A stretch of 64,000 nt of DNA, from the NCBI GenBank assembly GCA_015059245.1, contig SVAU01000005.1, positions 1 through 64,000 on the forward strand, read 5' to 3'. Of this stretch, positions 49,630 through 60,600 are shown piece after piece; position 1 is the first letter of the stretch, and each line of letters opens with the position of its first letter. Source of the DNA: Bacillota bacterium. GTDB taxonomy: Bacteria; Bacillota_I; Bacilli_A; RF39; UBA660. The notes under the pieces were generated by a model that was not told where the DNA came from, searched no databases, and saw only the letters and a list, made by a program, of their open reading frames with translations. Both the position numbers and the translations under genes were made by a program.

Positions 49630-50364
49630 ATGGAATTTATTAAAGAGAATATATTAAAAATAGTTATTATATTTTTTGCAATATTGTTTGGTATAGCTTT
49701 AGTTGCTTGGATTAAATCAAATGATAAAGATAAAGATTTAGATAATGAAGAATTACCTATTGTAGATGTAAGTGATGTTAATAATGTAGATGTTGTTGAA
49801 GCTAGATTAGATTATAAAATGAAAATAAGTCAAAGTTATTTACTGACTTATACTACTAATAAAAGTGGTATATGGTATATGAGTAGTGCTATTGTTAGTA
49901 AGATTAAATATGATGGAACTACTGCTTATATTACTGTAAATAATAAAGAGAAAACTCATAGTAAAGTATTAGAAATAGAAAGTAATAAAGTTAATGTTAA
50001 AAAAGGTGATACTATTAACTTTGTTGGAACTGTAGATTTAGAAACTGGTAATCTTGAATTAGCTAAGTTAAGTAAAGATACTATAAATTATAGTAATGTT
50101 ACTGAAATGGAGTTTACTAAATTAGTGGATAATATTAAATCAGTTAAGAATAATGTATTTGTAATTAGTGGTTATATGATTACTGATAAAGATAGATATA
50201 AATTGTTTGAAAGTAAGACTGATTATGAAGAAGATTCTAGTGTAGGAAAATATTTTACTATTACTTGGAAAGATAAATTTAAATATACTGGTAATGCTCA
50301 AGTTACATTGGAATGTAAGATTAATGGTACTTATAAATTAAAAGAATGTAGTTTAGTGGAATAA
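49630..50364 (+). CDS. Membrane-anchored extracellular protein, unknown
   Basis: 244 residues. A short N-terminal membrane helix (about 7-29) is followed by an outer domain of beta strands (WYMSSAIVSKIKYDGTTAYITVNNK; KKGDTINFVGTVDLETGNLEL) that may be two OB-like barrels, and a Cys pair in VTLECKINGTYKLKECSLVE. No family recognised. A promoter-like TATAAT lies at 49602-49607; GAGGTGG precedes the ATG. Confidence 0.72.
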   Translation: MEFIKENILKIVIIFFAILFGIALVAWIKSNDKDKDLDNEELPIVDVSDVNNVDVVEARLDYKMKISQSYLLTYTTNKSGIWYMSSAIVSKIKYDGTTAYITVNNKEKTHSKVLEIESNKVNVKKGDTINFVGTVDLETGNLELAKLSKDTINYSNVTEMEFTKLVDNIKSVKNNVFVISGYMITDKDRYKLFESKTDYEEDSSVGKYFTITWKDKFKYTGNAQVTLECKINGTYKLKECSLVE

Positions 50365-50391
50365 AAAAGAAATCCTTGTGGATTTCTTTTT
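50364..50391. terminator. Bidirectional terminator of the membrane-protein gene and the 1296-residue gene
   Basis: AAAAAGAAATCC, TTGT loop, GGATTTCTTTTT, 12-bp stem. Confidence 0.93.
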
Positions 50392-53300
50392 ATAGTTTTG
50401 GTCCAGGTGGATTATTAGTACCACGGCCTTCTAAATTGCTAATTTGCTCAAGTGTTTCTCTTGTAATATCCTCATCCATGTTAGGATTAGATGAGTCCTT
50501 GTTGAATTCTGCTAGTCCTTGAGAGAATAATTTACTACCAGTTTTTCCTTCTATTTCTCGAATTGTTTGAGCCATTCTTAGTATGATATATTGTCTTAAA
50601 TCTTCTTTTTTATTATTAGACAACGTTGCATTATTTGCTACAAGACTTTCATATATTTTCCATATAGATACTCTATATACACTGCTTTTTTGATTTAGTT
50701 TTTTTATAAAGTCAGTTCTTTTTTCACTTATTTTAAGAACTTTTTCCATATCACCTAAATCTTGTTCAAAATAGTATCCGCCGTGTAGTTCATATTTATA
50801 TTTTAGAGATTCGACCTCACTTTTGAAAGTATCAATTACTACTTCAATTAAAGATTCTACTGAACAATTATCTTCGTATGTTTTAGCGAAATAATTTCTT
50901 GTTTTTGATTCGTGATTAGCTTTTATATTTTCTCTGTCTTCTTCAAAGTAATATTGATCAATTAATTCTTTAGCATCAAATACAAATTGACTAGACAGTG
51001 ATTTTATCATAGTTATAAAACCATGTATTTTTGATGAGATAAATTTTGGTTTATCTACTTCTTTTAAAGAAGGATCATTTACTATTTCTTGTATTTCTTG
51101 TTTTAATTCATTTCTTTTTGAATCAATTAGATTTCTCAATCTGGCATTATTTTGTTTTACTTCAATATCATGTTTTAATTCAAATGTAGTTTGGCTTGTC
51201 TTAGAATTTCTTACTTGTATTATTGATGATAGTTCTTTATCAGCCATTTCCATATATTTATCTTTATCTTCACCAGCATTTGGGAAAATACTATCTATTT
51301 TGCGAGATAGAGCCTGTAAACATCCTTGTTTTAATGGAAGCATTTCTCTATCAAAAATTTCTACTGATTTGTTTTTATTATTAGGATTAACTACTTCTGG
51401 GACTGCAGTTTGTCCTCTTTTTGCTCCAGTTTGATATAGGTAGATAGTATAATGTTTTTCATGTTCTTTTTCTAAGAATTCTTTTTTATCCTCTATAAAT
51501 AGTTTAAAACAATGTTTTTTTATTTTTTCAGATAATTCATTAGATCCTTTTTTCTTTGCAATGATTGCTAAGTATTCTAATATAACACTGTGTTCTCTTT
51601 TGAAGTTACTTTTATTATTATCAAAATATTTTTCTATATCTTCTATGGTATTAAAACAAATATCGTTACCATTTGCGTCCTTTTTAGTGATTACCTCTTG
51701 GTTTATTCTCATTATTTCTTGTAATCTTGTTTTTTCATTTGTAAGTATATTATTTGCTTCAGAATTTTCTTGAAGTCTTTTGTCAATTGCCTTTATTATA
51801 TTATCTATATTTTTTTGCTTAAGCACACATTGGATGAATGCTAAATTTTCGTCAGAGATGTCTTCTATACCTATAAATTTTTGAGCTTCTTCTTTGGACA
51901 TATTTTCTATCATTAGATCGGCATTTGAATAACCAATTAAACTTAATTCATAAGTTTCTGCAGGTAGTAAGATACGTTTACGGTTTAGCAATTTTTGAAT
52001 GAAATCCGAATGTTTTTTTCGTTGATCCTGTTCGTAATCAGCCTCTACGCTTAATGATGTGGCTAATCTAAGTCTTATTTCTCCGTTACATAGTTTTTCA
52101 ATAAAATCATCTATTGATTCAATATTCTTTTTTGCATAACTATAATTTTGAGTAATTATTTGATCTTTTCCTGGGTTATCAAATGCTAAAATCGTTGTAT
52201 ATTCTTTTCCTTTAAAGTCAATAATATTTCCAAAATTACTTTTTCGAAAACTTTTCATAAAAACTTCTTCAGTATTTTGTACAGAGTAAAAACAAGCAAC
52301 ACCGTTTTTATTTACCCCATTAAAATACGCCATTAATGTTTCATTTAAAGCATTCATTTCACATATTATATGATTTTGTTGTTCATTTGTAGAATCGATT
52401 ATAAATATTCGTTTTATATCGGTAATATAATTGAAGTTAGATAAATAATAAGCTTTATCACAAACCTTTAATATATTGAATAGTGTGTTTTCTATATCAG
52501 TTCCATTAACTAAATTTGTTTCATATTCATGTATTTCATCTTCTATTAGTAATTGAGCAATTCCATATGGTCCTAGTTTAGTGTTATCTAATTTTCCGTC
52601 ACCTACTACTCCTGATTCGGGTACTAAAGATACGTTATGCTTTTTTGAAAAATATTCTATCCATTTAGATGGATCATCGATGTATTTTATTATAGCTCTA
52701 CTGATGTCTTTATATTTATAATTCAAGAATTTTTGTATTTTAAGTAACTCTTCGTACTGTTTTTTTAATTTTTTCTTTTTAGATAATGACATTGAATTAA
52801 TAGTTTCATTTATCCTATTATAGAACTCTTCGTCAGTCATATATTTTTGATAAAATTCATTCCCTAAAAAATAAATCTTCTCTTCCATTACTTTTGTTAT
52901 TGCATTTTTGGGTGTTCCATTTTTATTGTTTTCAAAACTTATATTTTCAACTGTATCGATATTTTTTAATGATAATAAATATACTAGTCTTTCTATTTGA
53001 CTATGTTCTCGTTGATCAATCATCTTTTCTGTAATATTGTTTTGAATCACATTAATTGTTTTTATTTGTTTTTGTATTTCTTCCTCAGTAGTCGGTGTTT
53101 CATCAAATTTTCTAGGTAATATTTTAGCATAAATTAGAGTTGGTGCTTCCTGTAAGAGTCTTGGACCTATAAATGTTATAACATTATTCCCAAAATTTAA
53201 TGGATTTTTTTGTTTTGAGGCATCTATCCTACTATCCATATCTTGAATTCTTGTTTTTATTTCATCTTTATGTTTCGTTAAAAATTGTAAAAAATTATCT

Positions 53301-54280
53301 GTATTTTCAATACCAAGTATATGTGTATCATCTATATGCAAAATATATTTTCTATAGAATTCATCTAGAAATTCTGTTTCGCTACTTGTTAAATATATAT
53401 TTATGTTTTCAAATGCACTAGGTAAAATGGTTGTTTTTAATTTATTTATAACTTCACTTATCAATGATATTGGTATAACTATGTCGTTTATAAATACTGT
53501 TTTTTTGCTTTGAGATATAGTTACTTGTATTTTACCTTTTGCTTTTTGATATATTATATAATCTATTATATTTTCTACTAATTCATTTTTTATTTGATTT
53601 TTTTCTATCTCGGTAACTGGAGTTACTACTATTTCTTCATTTTTTAAGAATTTCTTTTTTGCTTGTTCCAAACTACGAGGATATCCTGCAGGATCTGGAT
53701 TAAACTTTATTTTTAAAATTTGATTGCTAATACTTTCTGCTATATCATTTAATTCAAAATTTTCTAGTATACGTTTACTTGGGTTAGTAAATTGATTTTT
53801 GCTTGCGCTAATTATAATTTTTTTTATTTTTTCTAGTATCTTATCATATTTTTGATATAGGTTGTCTCCATTTGAATTAGTACGCATCTTTTTTAATTCA
53901 GTAATAATTGATTGTATTATATGGTTTTTATTGCCGCTAATAAGTTCATATTGATTAGTAAAAAAGTTTTCAAGTAGTATTCCTATTTGAGATTCTGTAT
54001 CACTTTCTATGATGCAAATAAATTTTGAACTTTCTTTTAGAAGATTTTGTAATTCTACAAAACTATCATTACTTAAGCCAAATTTAGCTTGTATGTCGTT
54101 GTTAGAAAAAGGATAGCAATTGGAGTTTTGACTGAAATAAGCTTCTAATTCTCTAGTTTCTACATATCTATTTTTCAAAATTTCACTTAAGCTTATTGTT
54201 TCATATAGTTGTTCCTCTTCAAATGAGATACTTTTTAATAGTTCTTTAATTCTATTTTCATATTTCTTTTGTATTTCCAT
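50390..54280 (-). CDS. Very large unknown protein
   Basis: 1296 residues, no family recognised, no signal peptide or membrane helix. Predicted largely helical with charged coiled-coil segments (KKKLKKQYEELLKIQKFL). A middle region carries strands (KRIFIIDSTNEQQNHIICEM, YTTILAFDNPGKDQI) and a possible alpha-beta core. The last part is helical and ends in a Gly/Asn/Pro-rich tail. Codon and word use look slightly less A/T-biased than its neighbours, hinting at a different history. The ATG at 54280 has AGGAT; a GTG at 54289 is possible. Monocistronic. Confidence 0.75.
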   Translation of the reverse strand: MEIQKKYENRIKELLKSISFEEEQLYETISLSEILKNRYVETRELEAYFSQNSNCYPFSNNDIQAKFGLSNDSFVELQNLLKESSKFICIIESDTESQIGILLENFFTNQYELISGNKNHIIQSIITELKKMRTNSNGDNLYQKYDKILEKIKKIIISASKNQFTNPSKRILENFELNDIAESISNQILKIKFNPDPAGYPRSLEQAKKKFLKNEEIVVTPVTEIEKNQIKNELVENIIDYIIYQKAKGKIQVTISQSKKTVFINDIVIPISLISEVINKLKTTILPSAFENINIYLTSSETEFLDEFYRKYILHIDDTHILGIENTDNFLQFLTKHKDEIKTRIQDMDSRIDASKQKNPLNFGNNVITFIGPRLLQEAPTLIYAKILPRKFDETPTTEEEIQKQIKTINVIQNNITEKMIDQREHSQIERLVYLLSLKNIDTVENISFENNKNGTPKNAITKVMEEKIYFLGNEFYQKYMTDEEFYNRINETINSMSLSKKKKLKKQYEELLKIQKFLNYKYKDISRAIIKYIDDPSKWIEYFSKKHNVSLVPESGVVGDGKLDNTKLGPYGIAQLLIEDEIHEYETNLVNGTDIENTLFNILKVCDKAYYLSNFNYITDIKRIFIIDSTNEQQNHIICEMNALNETLMAYFNGVNKNGVACFYSVQNTEEVFMKSFRKSNFGNIIDFKGKEYTTILAFDNPGKDQIITQNYSYAKKNIESIDDFIEKLCNGEIRLRLATSLSVEADYEQDQRKKHSDFIQKLLNRKRILLPAETYELSLIGYSNADLMIENMSKEEAQKFIGIEDISDENLAFIQCVLKQKNIDNIIKAIDKRLQENSEANNILTNEKTRLQEIMRINQEVITKKDANGNDICFNTIEDIEKYFDNNKSNFKREHSVILEYLAIIAKKKGSNELSEKIKKHCFKLFIEDKKEFLEKEHEKHYTIYLYQTGAKRGQTAVPEVVNPNNKNKSVEIFDREMLPLKQGCLQALSRKIDSIFPNAGEDKDKYMEMADKELSSIIQVRNSKTSQTTFELKHDIEVKQNNARLRNLIDSKRNELKQEIQEIVNDPSLKEVDKPKFISSKIHGFITMIKSLSSQFVFDAKELIDQYYFEEDRENIKANHESKTRNYFAKTYEDNCSVESLIEVVIDTFKSEVESLKYKYELHGGYYFEQDLGDMEKVLKISEKRTDFIKKLNQKSSVYRVSIWKIYESLVANNATLSNNKKEDLRQYIILRMAQTIREIEGKTGSKLFSQGLAEFNKDSSNPNMDEDITRETLEQISNLEGRGTNNPPGPKL

Positions 54281-54318
54281 ACTTAGCACATCCTATCATC
54301 TTAATTATAGCATAGCAT

Positions 54319-54347
54319 AAAAAAATAAAGAACTTAGTTCTTTATTT
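54319..54347 (-). terminator. Terminator of the lipoprotein gene
   Basis: Minus-strand AAATAAAGAAC, short loop, GTTCTTTATTT then TTTT; AT-rich but long. Confidence 0.75.
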
Positions 54348-55013
54348 TAGTTTTATATTCCCTTTTATAATAGGCATTTGTTTGTTGATATCTTCTAAAG
54401 TATCTAGTTGATTATCAGGTACTTCTTCTGTCGAATAAATAATTACTGCTTTTTTATCTCCTTTAGAATGTGCTACTTCAAATTCTAAATCTTCAGTATT
54501 TTTTAATGTTTCGTATTCTGCTTTTGTTACTGCTAATACTTTAAATATCTCTATCTTTTCTCCATCATTATCTAGATATACTGCATAGCCATTTTCTATT
54601 TTGTTTACTATTACATCTTTGATAATACTTGTTGGAATTGTCATAGAGAACGTTCCATTATTAAATGTATTTACATAAGATAATATGTCATTAATGTCGT
54701 TGGCACTAAATAAATAGTTGTATGTAGAATCACCATTATTTTTTATTACACCTGTTATTGTAATATCTGTATCTGTTTTTAGATCTTTATCATAATCTAG
54801 TTCTATTTTACGTACTAAATCTCCATCTATTACAATTGGTTCATCTAAAGTTAGAACACTTATCATTTTTATAACATTGTTTTCTGTTACTTCTTGATGA
54901 GTTATTCTTCCTTTTAGTGTAACTTCTTCATTTAAAGATAGTTTTTCTTTTCCACAGTTAGTTAGTATTAGTGTCATTAGCATTAATGCTATTATTCTTT
55001 TAAATTTCTTCAT
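54342..55013 (-). CDS. Lipoprotein, unknown
   Basis: 223 residues. Signal peptide with lipobox LTNC (C20), so lipidated at the membrane. Two beta-rich repeats of OB or tNA type follow: EEVTLKGRITHQEV with DTDITITGVIKNN, then NGYAVYLDNDGEKIEIF. No known family. Has its own extended -10 promoter and lies between terminators. Confidence 0.78.
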   Translation of the reverse strand: MKKFKRIIALMLMTLILTNCGKEKLSLNEEVTLKGRITHQEVTENNVIKMISVLTLDEPIVIDGDLVRKIELDYDKDLKTDTDITITGVIKNNGDSTYNYLFSANDINDILSYVNTFNNGTFSMTIPTSIIKDVIVNKIENGYAVYLDNDGEKIEIFKVLAVTKAEYETLKNTEDLEFEVAHSKGDKKAVIIYSTEEVPDNQLDTLEDINKQMPIIKGNIKLK

Positions 55014-55034
55014 TTTATGATTCTCCTAGTTAAA

Positions 55035-55043
55035 TTATAACAT
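55035..55043 (-). promoter_or_regulatory. Extended -10 promoter of the lipoprotein gene
   Basis: Minus-strand TGtTATAAT, about 22 bases before the ATG at 55013, just after the terminator of the upstream operon. Confidence 0.7.
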
Positions 55044-55046
55044 TTA

Positions 55047-55081
55047 AAAACATTCACAAATTTAAAATCTGTGAATGTTTA
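55047..55081 (-). terminator. Terminator of the addB-addA operon
   Basis: Minus-strand AAACATTCACA, 11-base loop, TGTGAATGTTT then T. Confidence 0.85.
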
Positions 55082-55091
55082 CAATTATTTT

Positions 55092-55592
55092 TTATCTATT
55101 TACATTTATCTTAGCTTCAGTAATTATTTTTTCATATTCTTTTATGTGAGAATTAACGTTTTCCACGTATTTTTCGCATATTTGATTATAAATAAATGTG
55201 TTGTCAACTAGTGTAAATGGTTTGTACTCATCTTTAGTATAACTACATACATATTCATCATCTTTTAATGTAAGAGATGGTGATGTATTACCAATGTTTA
55301 CATAGTAAAAATCAGTATCTACATAGTATGTTAAATCTTCATAATTAAATGTATATATTTTATTATTTTCATCTTTAGTACATGTTTGTTTATTACATGT
55401 ATATCCATTTGACTCTAAATACTTTTTAGCCTTATTTGATGGATTTAATAATGAAGATATAAATAGTACTAGTATAAGTATTGCTACTATAATAATTGTT
55501 GGTAATATTATTTTTTTAATATTAGTTTGTTTCTTTTCTACTGGTACTAACTTTTTTTCTTCATATGGAACTAATGCATTTTTCTTTTTCAT
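55092..55592 (-). CDS. Membrane protein with one N-terminal helix, unknown
   Basis: 166 residues. A basic cytosolic start (KKKNALVPYEEKKLVPVEKK) precedes a membrane helix near 28-48, then an outer domain with Cys pairs (GYTCNKQTCTKDENN). Last gene of the addB-addA operon, 11 bases after the four-helix protein gene. No family recognised. Confidence 0.72.
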   Translation of the reverse strand: MKKKNALVPYEEKKLVPVEKKQTNIKKIILPTIIIVAILILVLFISSLLNPSNKAKKYLESNGYTCNKQTCTKDENNKIYTFNYEDLTYYVDTDFYYVNIGNTSPSLTLKDDEYVCSYTKDEYKPFTLVDNTFIYNQICEKYVENVNSHIKEYEKIITEAKINVNR

Positions 55593-55603
55593 ACTATCAC
55601 CTA

Positions 55604-56026
55604 CTAAACTATTGCCCCATTGTTTTCTTTTTTTATTCTTTTAATTCTTTCGTTTTCTTCATTAGGATGTGCTTTTAAATACTTTATATAATATATGATA
55701 TTTAATATATTCATTACTATTATAATGGCATATTCTATTATAAATATTAATTGTTTTGAATCATATATAGTTATTATTAAATATAATGTAAGTATACATA
55801 ATGGAATACTTATTATATTTAGAGTTAATCCTAATTTATGGAATAAATTTTTTACTTGAGCAAAACCTGTTATTAATAATACGAAATATGGTAATGCCCA
55901 TCCAATGATAAGTGTCATAACAAATAAGTATACTGTTTTTTCACTTAGTTTAAATACTAGTAATAACATAAACATTATTATTGGTAGTATTATATTTAAT
56001 AATTTTAATTTATTTAATAATTTCAT
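55604..56026 (-). CDS. Four-helix integral membrane protein, unknown
   Basis: 140 residues with four hydrophobic segments (LNIILPIIMFMLLLVF; LFVMTLIIGWALPYFVLLIT; ISIPLCILTLYLII; IEYAIIIVMNILNIIYYI) and a short charged C-terminus. It resembles no family that I can name. It starts behind AGGGGG, 8 bases after the 545-residue gene. Confidence 0.7.
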   Translation of the reverse strand: MKLLNKLKLLNIILPIIMFMLLLVFKLSEKTVYLFVMTLIIGWALPYFVLLITGFAQVKNLFHKLGLTLNIISIPLCILTLYLIITIYDSKQLIFIIEYAIIIVMNILNIIYYIKYLKAHPNEENERIKRIKKENNGAIV

Positions 56027-56034
56027 AAGTCCCC

Positions 56035-57672
56035 CTACGCTAGTTTTGGTAAATCATTTTGATCTAATATACCATTTATAAATGACATACTACTTATTTT
56101 TAGCAATTCTTTAAATGACACTTCTAGATAAAATGAGTTATCTGTTTTTTCATAATCTTCGAATATTATTATATTACTTAATACTGATGTAGTATTACTT
56201 GTTTTTAAATAATAACTGCAACCTATTATAGAATTACATATATGTTTTATAGTAGATCTATTATAGTTATATAAGTCTAGATTACGATATTTATCTATTT
56301 GTTCTTTTTTTAGTTCTTCATATTGTCTTGATAATGAAGATATGTTAGAGTTAAGTCTTGCTATTACTATACTTTCTCTGTTAATGCTACTTACGCATCT
56401 TTCTAATTCTTTTTGATACTTATCTACACCTAGTTCATCTTTGTTTAGATTAGCTCTTTCTTCTTTACAAGAATCTAATTTACTTTTAGCTGTAGATAGT
56501 TCCATTTCGTAGCTTCTTAATTTAGCTTTTATTTCTTGTTCTTGAGCACAGCAGATACTATTCATATATTTGGGTTTTATATTATGTAAGTCAATTAAAC
56601 TATAATCTATTTCATCTGTCTTTGTATGATAAGTTAATAGAAATTGATTTACAATTAAAACTAATAATATATTGATATCATTTATACTATGTTCTTTCTT
56701 AACTTTACTATAAGAATTTCTTCTTTCTAATTTTAGTATAGTTATTAAATCTATTAAGGAATCTAGTGATGTATTTAAATGTTCTAATAATGTTAAATCA
56801 TTACTAGATTGCCATACTATATTTTCTATAATATGTACCTGTTTACTTAATGGTTGATTGTAGAAGTCTTCTTCTAAGTAATCTTTTATTTTAGATAGTT
56901 CTTTTTCTGGAATGTCCATTAAGTTCATTTCTTCTTCTTTTAGTTCGAATCCTTCTTTACGACATTCGTTTATTAATAGATTATGGAATAGTTTATATGA
57001 TTCTTCATTTTCTAAACCATGTTTATATTGTTTTAAATGTTTTAGATAGTTTATTGCTGCATTTTTTACTATTAATATATTATTTTCTCTTACTTGTTTT
57101 GTTTTATCTGTTCTTTCTACTTTTATATTGTAGTAGACAAATTCTTGTAAGAAGTCATCTAGTTCATCTTTATTTGTTATACGTGATATATGTCTGTTTG
57201 GTATTGTATAACAAATATTTATTTCTTTTGTATCATCATTTTTTGTATTATCTAATAACATTGTCATTATAGATAAGAACCATTTTGAATCTACATATTC
57301 TTTTTCGTTAAAGTAGATTTTTTTATCTTCATCATTATAGTAATAGTTTAGGTATTTTACTTTTTCTTTTATTGTAAGAAGTAAGTCTAGTTCACTAGAT
57401 GCATCTATATTACTTATATAATATAAATTATATGGATTTTCTTTTTTAAATCTTCTTATGTACCTATTATATTTATGTTCTAAGTAGTCATCTGTATTAA
57501 TTAATAATTTAAATATATATAAATATATTAGAAATGTATTCTTTTCTATTTGGCGATAAAAGTATGCAGTACTATTAACTATTAGATCAGGATTTTTCAT
57601 CATATCTATTAATGAATTAATAATTAAAGATACTTTTTCTTTATTCTTTTTTACTAATGGATTAGTATGCAT
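56035..57672 (-). CDS. Unknown cytosolic protein downstream of addA
   Basis: 545 residues, no family recognised. Residues 109-180 (NYYYNDEDKKIYFNEKEYVDSK, WFLSIMTMLLDNTKND, TNKDELDDFLQEFVYYNIKVE) align by eye with residues 109-175 of the protein at 42543. A coiled-coil region lies near 395-480 (SYEMELSTAKSKLDSCKEER and onward) and an alpha-beta end follows. It is in the operon of addB and addA, 15 bases after addA, behind AAGGAGGTGA, so it could aid repair, but no nuclease or helicase motif is seen. Confidence 0.72.
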   Translation of the reverse strand: MHTNPLVKKNKEKVSLIINSLIDMMKNPDLIVNSTAYFYRQIEKNTFLIYLYIFKLLINTDDYLEHKYNRYIRRFKKENPYNLYYISNIDASSELDLLLTIKEKVKYLNYYYNDEDKKIYFNEKEYVDSKWFLSIMTMLLDNTKNDDTKEINICYTIPNRHISRITNKDELDDFLQEFVYYNIKVERTDKTKQVRENNILIVKNAAINYLKHLKQYKHGLENEESYKLFHNLLINECRKEGFELKEEEMNLMDIPEKELSKIKDYLEEDFYNQPLSKQVHIIENIVWQSSNDLTLLEHLNTSLDSLIDLITILKLERRNSYSKVKKEHSINDINILLVLIVNQFLLTYHTKTDEIDYSLIDLHNIKPKYMNSICCAQEQEIKAKLRSYEMELSTAKSKLDSCKEERANLNKDELGVDKYQKELERCVSSINRESIVIARLNSNISSLSRQYEELKKEQIDKYRNLDLYNYNRSTIKHICNSIIGCSYYLKTSNTTSVLSNIIIFEDYEKTDNSFYLEVSFKELLKISSMSFINGILDQNDLPKLA

Positions 57673-57687
57673 ACTTTCACCTCCTTA

Positions 57688-60600
57688 TTATAGTTTTTCT
57701 ATTGTTTCACCTATTACTGAATATAAGTAAATATTAATTTCTTTATTACTTATTTTAGATATGTAATCTTTATAACCATTTAATTGTTTTAAATAGTTTT
57801 CATCTTTTATATTATTTAGTTTGTAATCTATGATATCTATTTTGTCTTCATATTCTATCATTAAGTCAATTATACCATGATATTCTGCTTTATCGTCATT
57901 ATAGATAAATTCATATTCTTTATATATGTTAGCATTTTCTAAATTACTTAGTAAAGGATGAGATAGAAATTTTTCTATTTTTCCTTTTATAAAATTATCG
58001 TCGATTAAATCTAGATTAGGATTTTTGAAATCTATATATTCTAGTGTTTCATGAACTTTAAGTCCAAATTTCATATTTTTAGATATTTCTTTTGTTATTA
58101 GTTCATGCGTATTTTTAGAGAAGTGTTCTTGTGTTATTGTAGGTGTTTCTTCTACTTTAATTGGAACTACTTCAAATTCTTCAGTACTTGATGTTTCTAA
58201 TTTATTTAGAGATTTATTATTATATAGATATTGTTTTGATAAGTTTATTTCATCTTTGTTTATATCTTTATAATACTTAATTAAGTTATGTTTTACTGAA
58301 TTCATTATGTCACTAAATGAACGATATTTTCTTCTAATAGTTATGTCTATTGTGTTGTTTTCATCTAAGTCATTAATTTCTTCTTCAATTTTTGGTGTTA
58401 ATAAAATCATTGTTTCTTTAGCTCTAGTAAGTGCTACATAGAATAGTCTTATCTTTTCTGATACTTCTTCTTCTAAGTAATGATATCTTACTATATGTTT
58501 TATGAATGACTCATTAATACCTTCCTTAAAGTATGGTGTTATGATTCCATATTTATTATCAAATAAGAATCTATCTTTTAGATCACTTATATTAAATCCT
58601 TTATATAGACCACTATAGTAACATACATGATATTCTAAACCTTTTGATTTATGGATAGTCATTATTTTTACTGAGTTAGAACCAGTTGATGTAGCACTAT
58701 ATTTCATATCATAATCAGTAGCTAGTAATTCATTTAAGTAGTTACTGAATGTGTATATGTCATAACCTAGACTACTTAGGTTGGCTGCTATATCAAATAA
58801 TTTTGATATACGTATTATTGAAGCATCCATGTTACCTACTTTTATTAGTTTTTCATACATATTAGTTTTCTCTATTATACGTTCTAATAATGTAGTAATA
58901 CTTGTTGATGTTATTTCATTACTTAAGTCTTTAAATGTTTCATAAATAATATTATCTGTAAATTTATTATCTTTAAATGTATTGAATATTTCTTGATCAC
59001 TTAGTTCAAATAAGTAACTACGAGCTATACTTGTAAAGTCATATTTGAATGCAGTATCAAACTCTTTTTTGTTTATTTTTACTATGTAATCTATTATGTT
59101 TTTTATTATATAGATATCGTCTGAGTTATTTAGTTTATCATCTTTATATAATGTTAATGGTATACCTACATATTCAAATATCTTTTTATATAGGTCGAAG
59201 TCTGTAGTACGATCCATTAATATTACAAAGTCATTATATGTTATGTCTCTTAGAACTTTATCATCTTTGTTGAATACTTGATATTTAGATTCTATTTTAT
59301 CTTTTATATCTTTTGCTATAGTAAATATTTCTATTTCTGCATTAGTATATTTTTTGTCTTCATCTTCTTCGTATTCTAAGATTTGGAAATCATAATTGTA
59401 ATCTGTCATACCTTCTTCTATGTATGTGGTATTACCATATACCATTTGGTGTGATTCATGATATTCTGCTCCACCTATTATGTCATCCATTACTAAGTTA
59501 AATACTTCATTTATGTTAGCTAGTACTTCTCTTCTAGAACGGAAATTTTTTACTAGGTCTATTTTGAAGCCACCATTTTCTACTGCATAGTTATCGTATT
59601 TATTTTTAAATATATATGGGTTGGCATTACGGAATCTATAGATACTTTGTTTTATATCTCCTACACAGTATACGTTGTTATTTTCTATCATACCGATGAA
59701 TGTTTCTTGAATATCGTTTGTATCTTGGTATTCATCAATCATTATTTCTTTGAATGTATCTCTTAGTTCATTACGTACTGATTCATTTTCTTTTAATACT
59801 TTAATAGATAGTAATGCTATATCTTGGAAGTCATAGATACCATTTTGTTCTTTGTATGTATGAAATGCATTTAAGTAATCTTTTATAATATCTACTATTA
59901 CTTTAGAGTATTCTTTTATTGTAGTTATAGATTCTAGAATAGTTTCTCTTGTACCATATTCATTTACAGTTTCTTTTAGTTCGTCTATAGATGTTTTTAG
60001 ATTAGCACGTACTTTTTTAGTATCGTCATCACTACCTCTTGGTAGTATTGGCATTCTACCTAGTAGATTTACTGTACTTATTATTTCTTCTAAGTTTTTA
60101 CAATTTAGTAGAGATGATAAGTAATCTGTTAGTTTTTCATTAAATGAGCCATCTGTATATGTAGATAACTTATAAGATAGTTTATCTATTTCTTTTATTT
60201 TAGTTTTAAGTAATGATTCGTATTCTGTTATACATTCATTTATGTAACTTTGACTAAAATATTTATCCATGTAATTACTTAGATATTCTTCTCTATCTGG
60301 GAAGGCATCTATTTTAGTAGCTATTTTTAGAATGTAATCTTTTAAGTCTTTATCGTCTTTTACACAAAAATCATATATAAGTTTATTAAATGATTCATTA
60401 GGATTTTCATAGTACTTATCGAAAACTTCATCCATAATTTTTATTTTTTGCATATCTATGATAGAGGCATCTGATATACCTATATCATTAGATATATTTA
60501 GTAAGTAATGATATTTTTTTACTACTGATAATGCAAATGAATCGAATGTAGTTATATATGCTTGATCTATTAGTTCTAGTTCTTTAGCTAGTGATGGATT

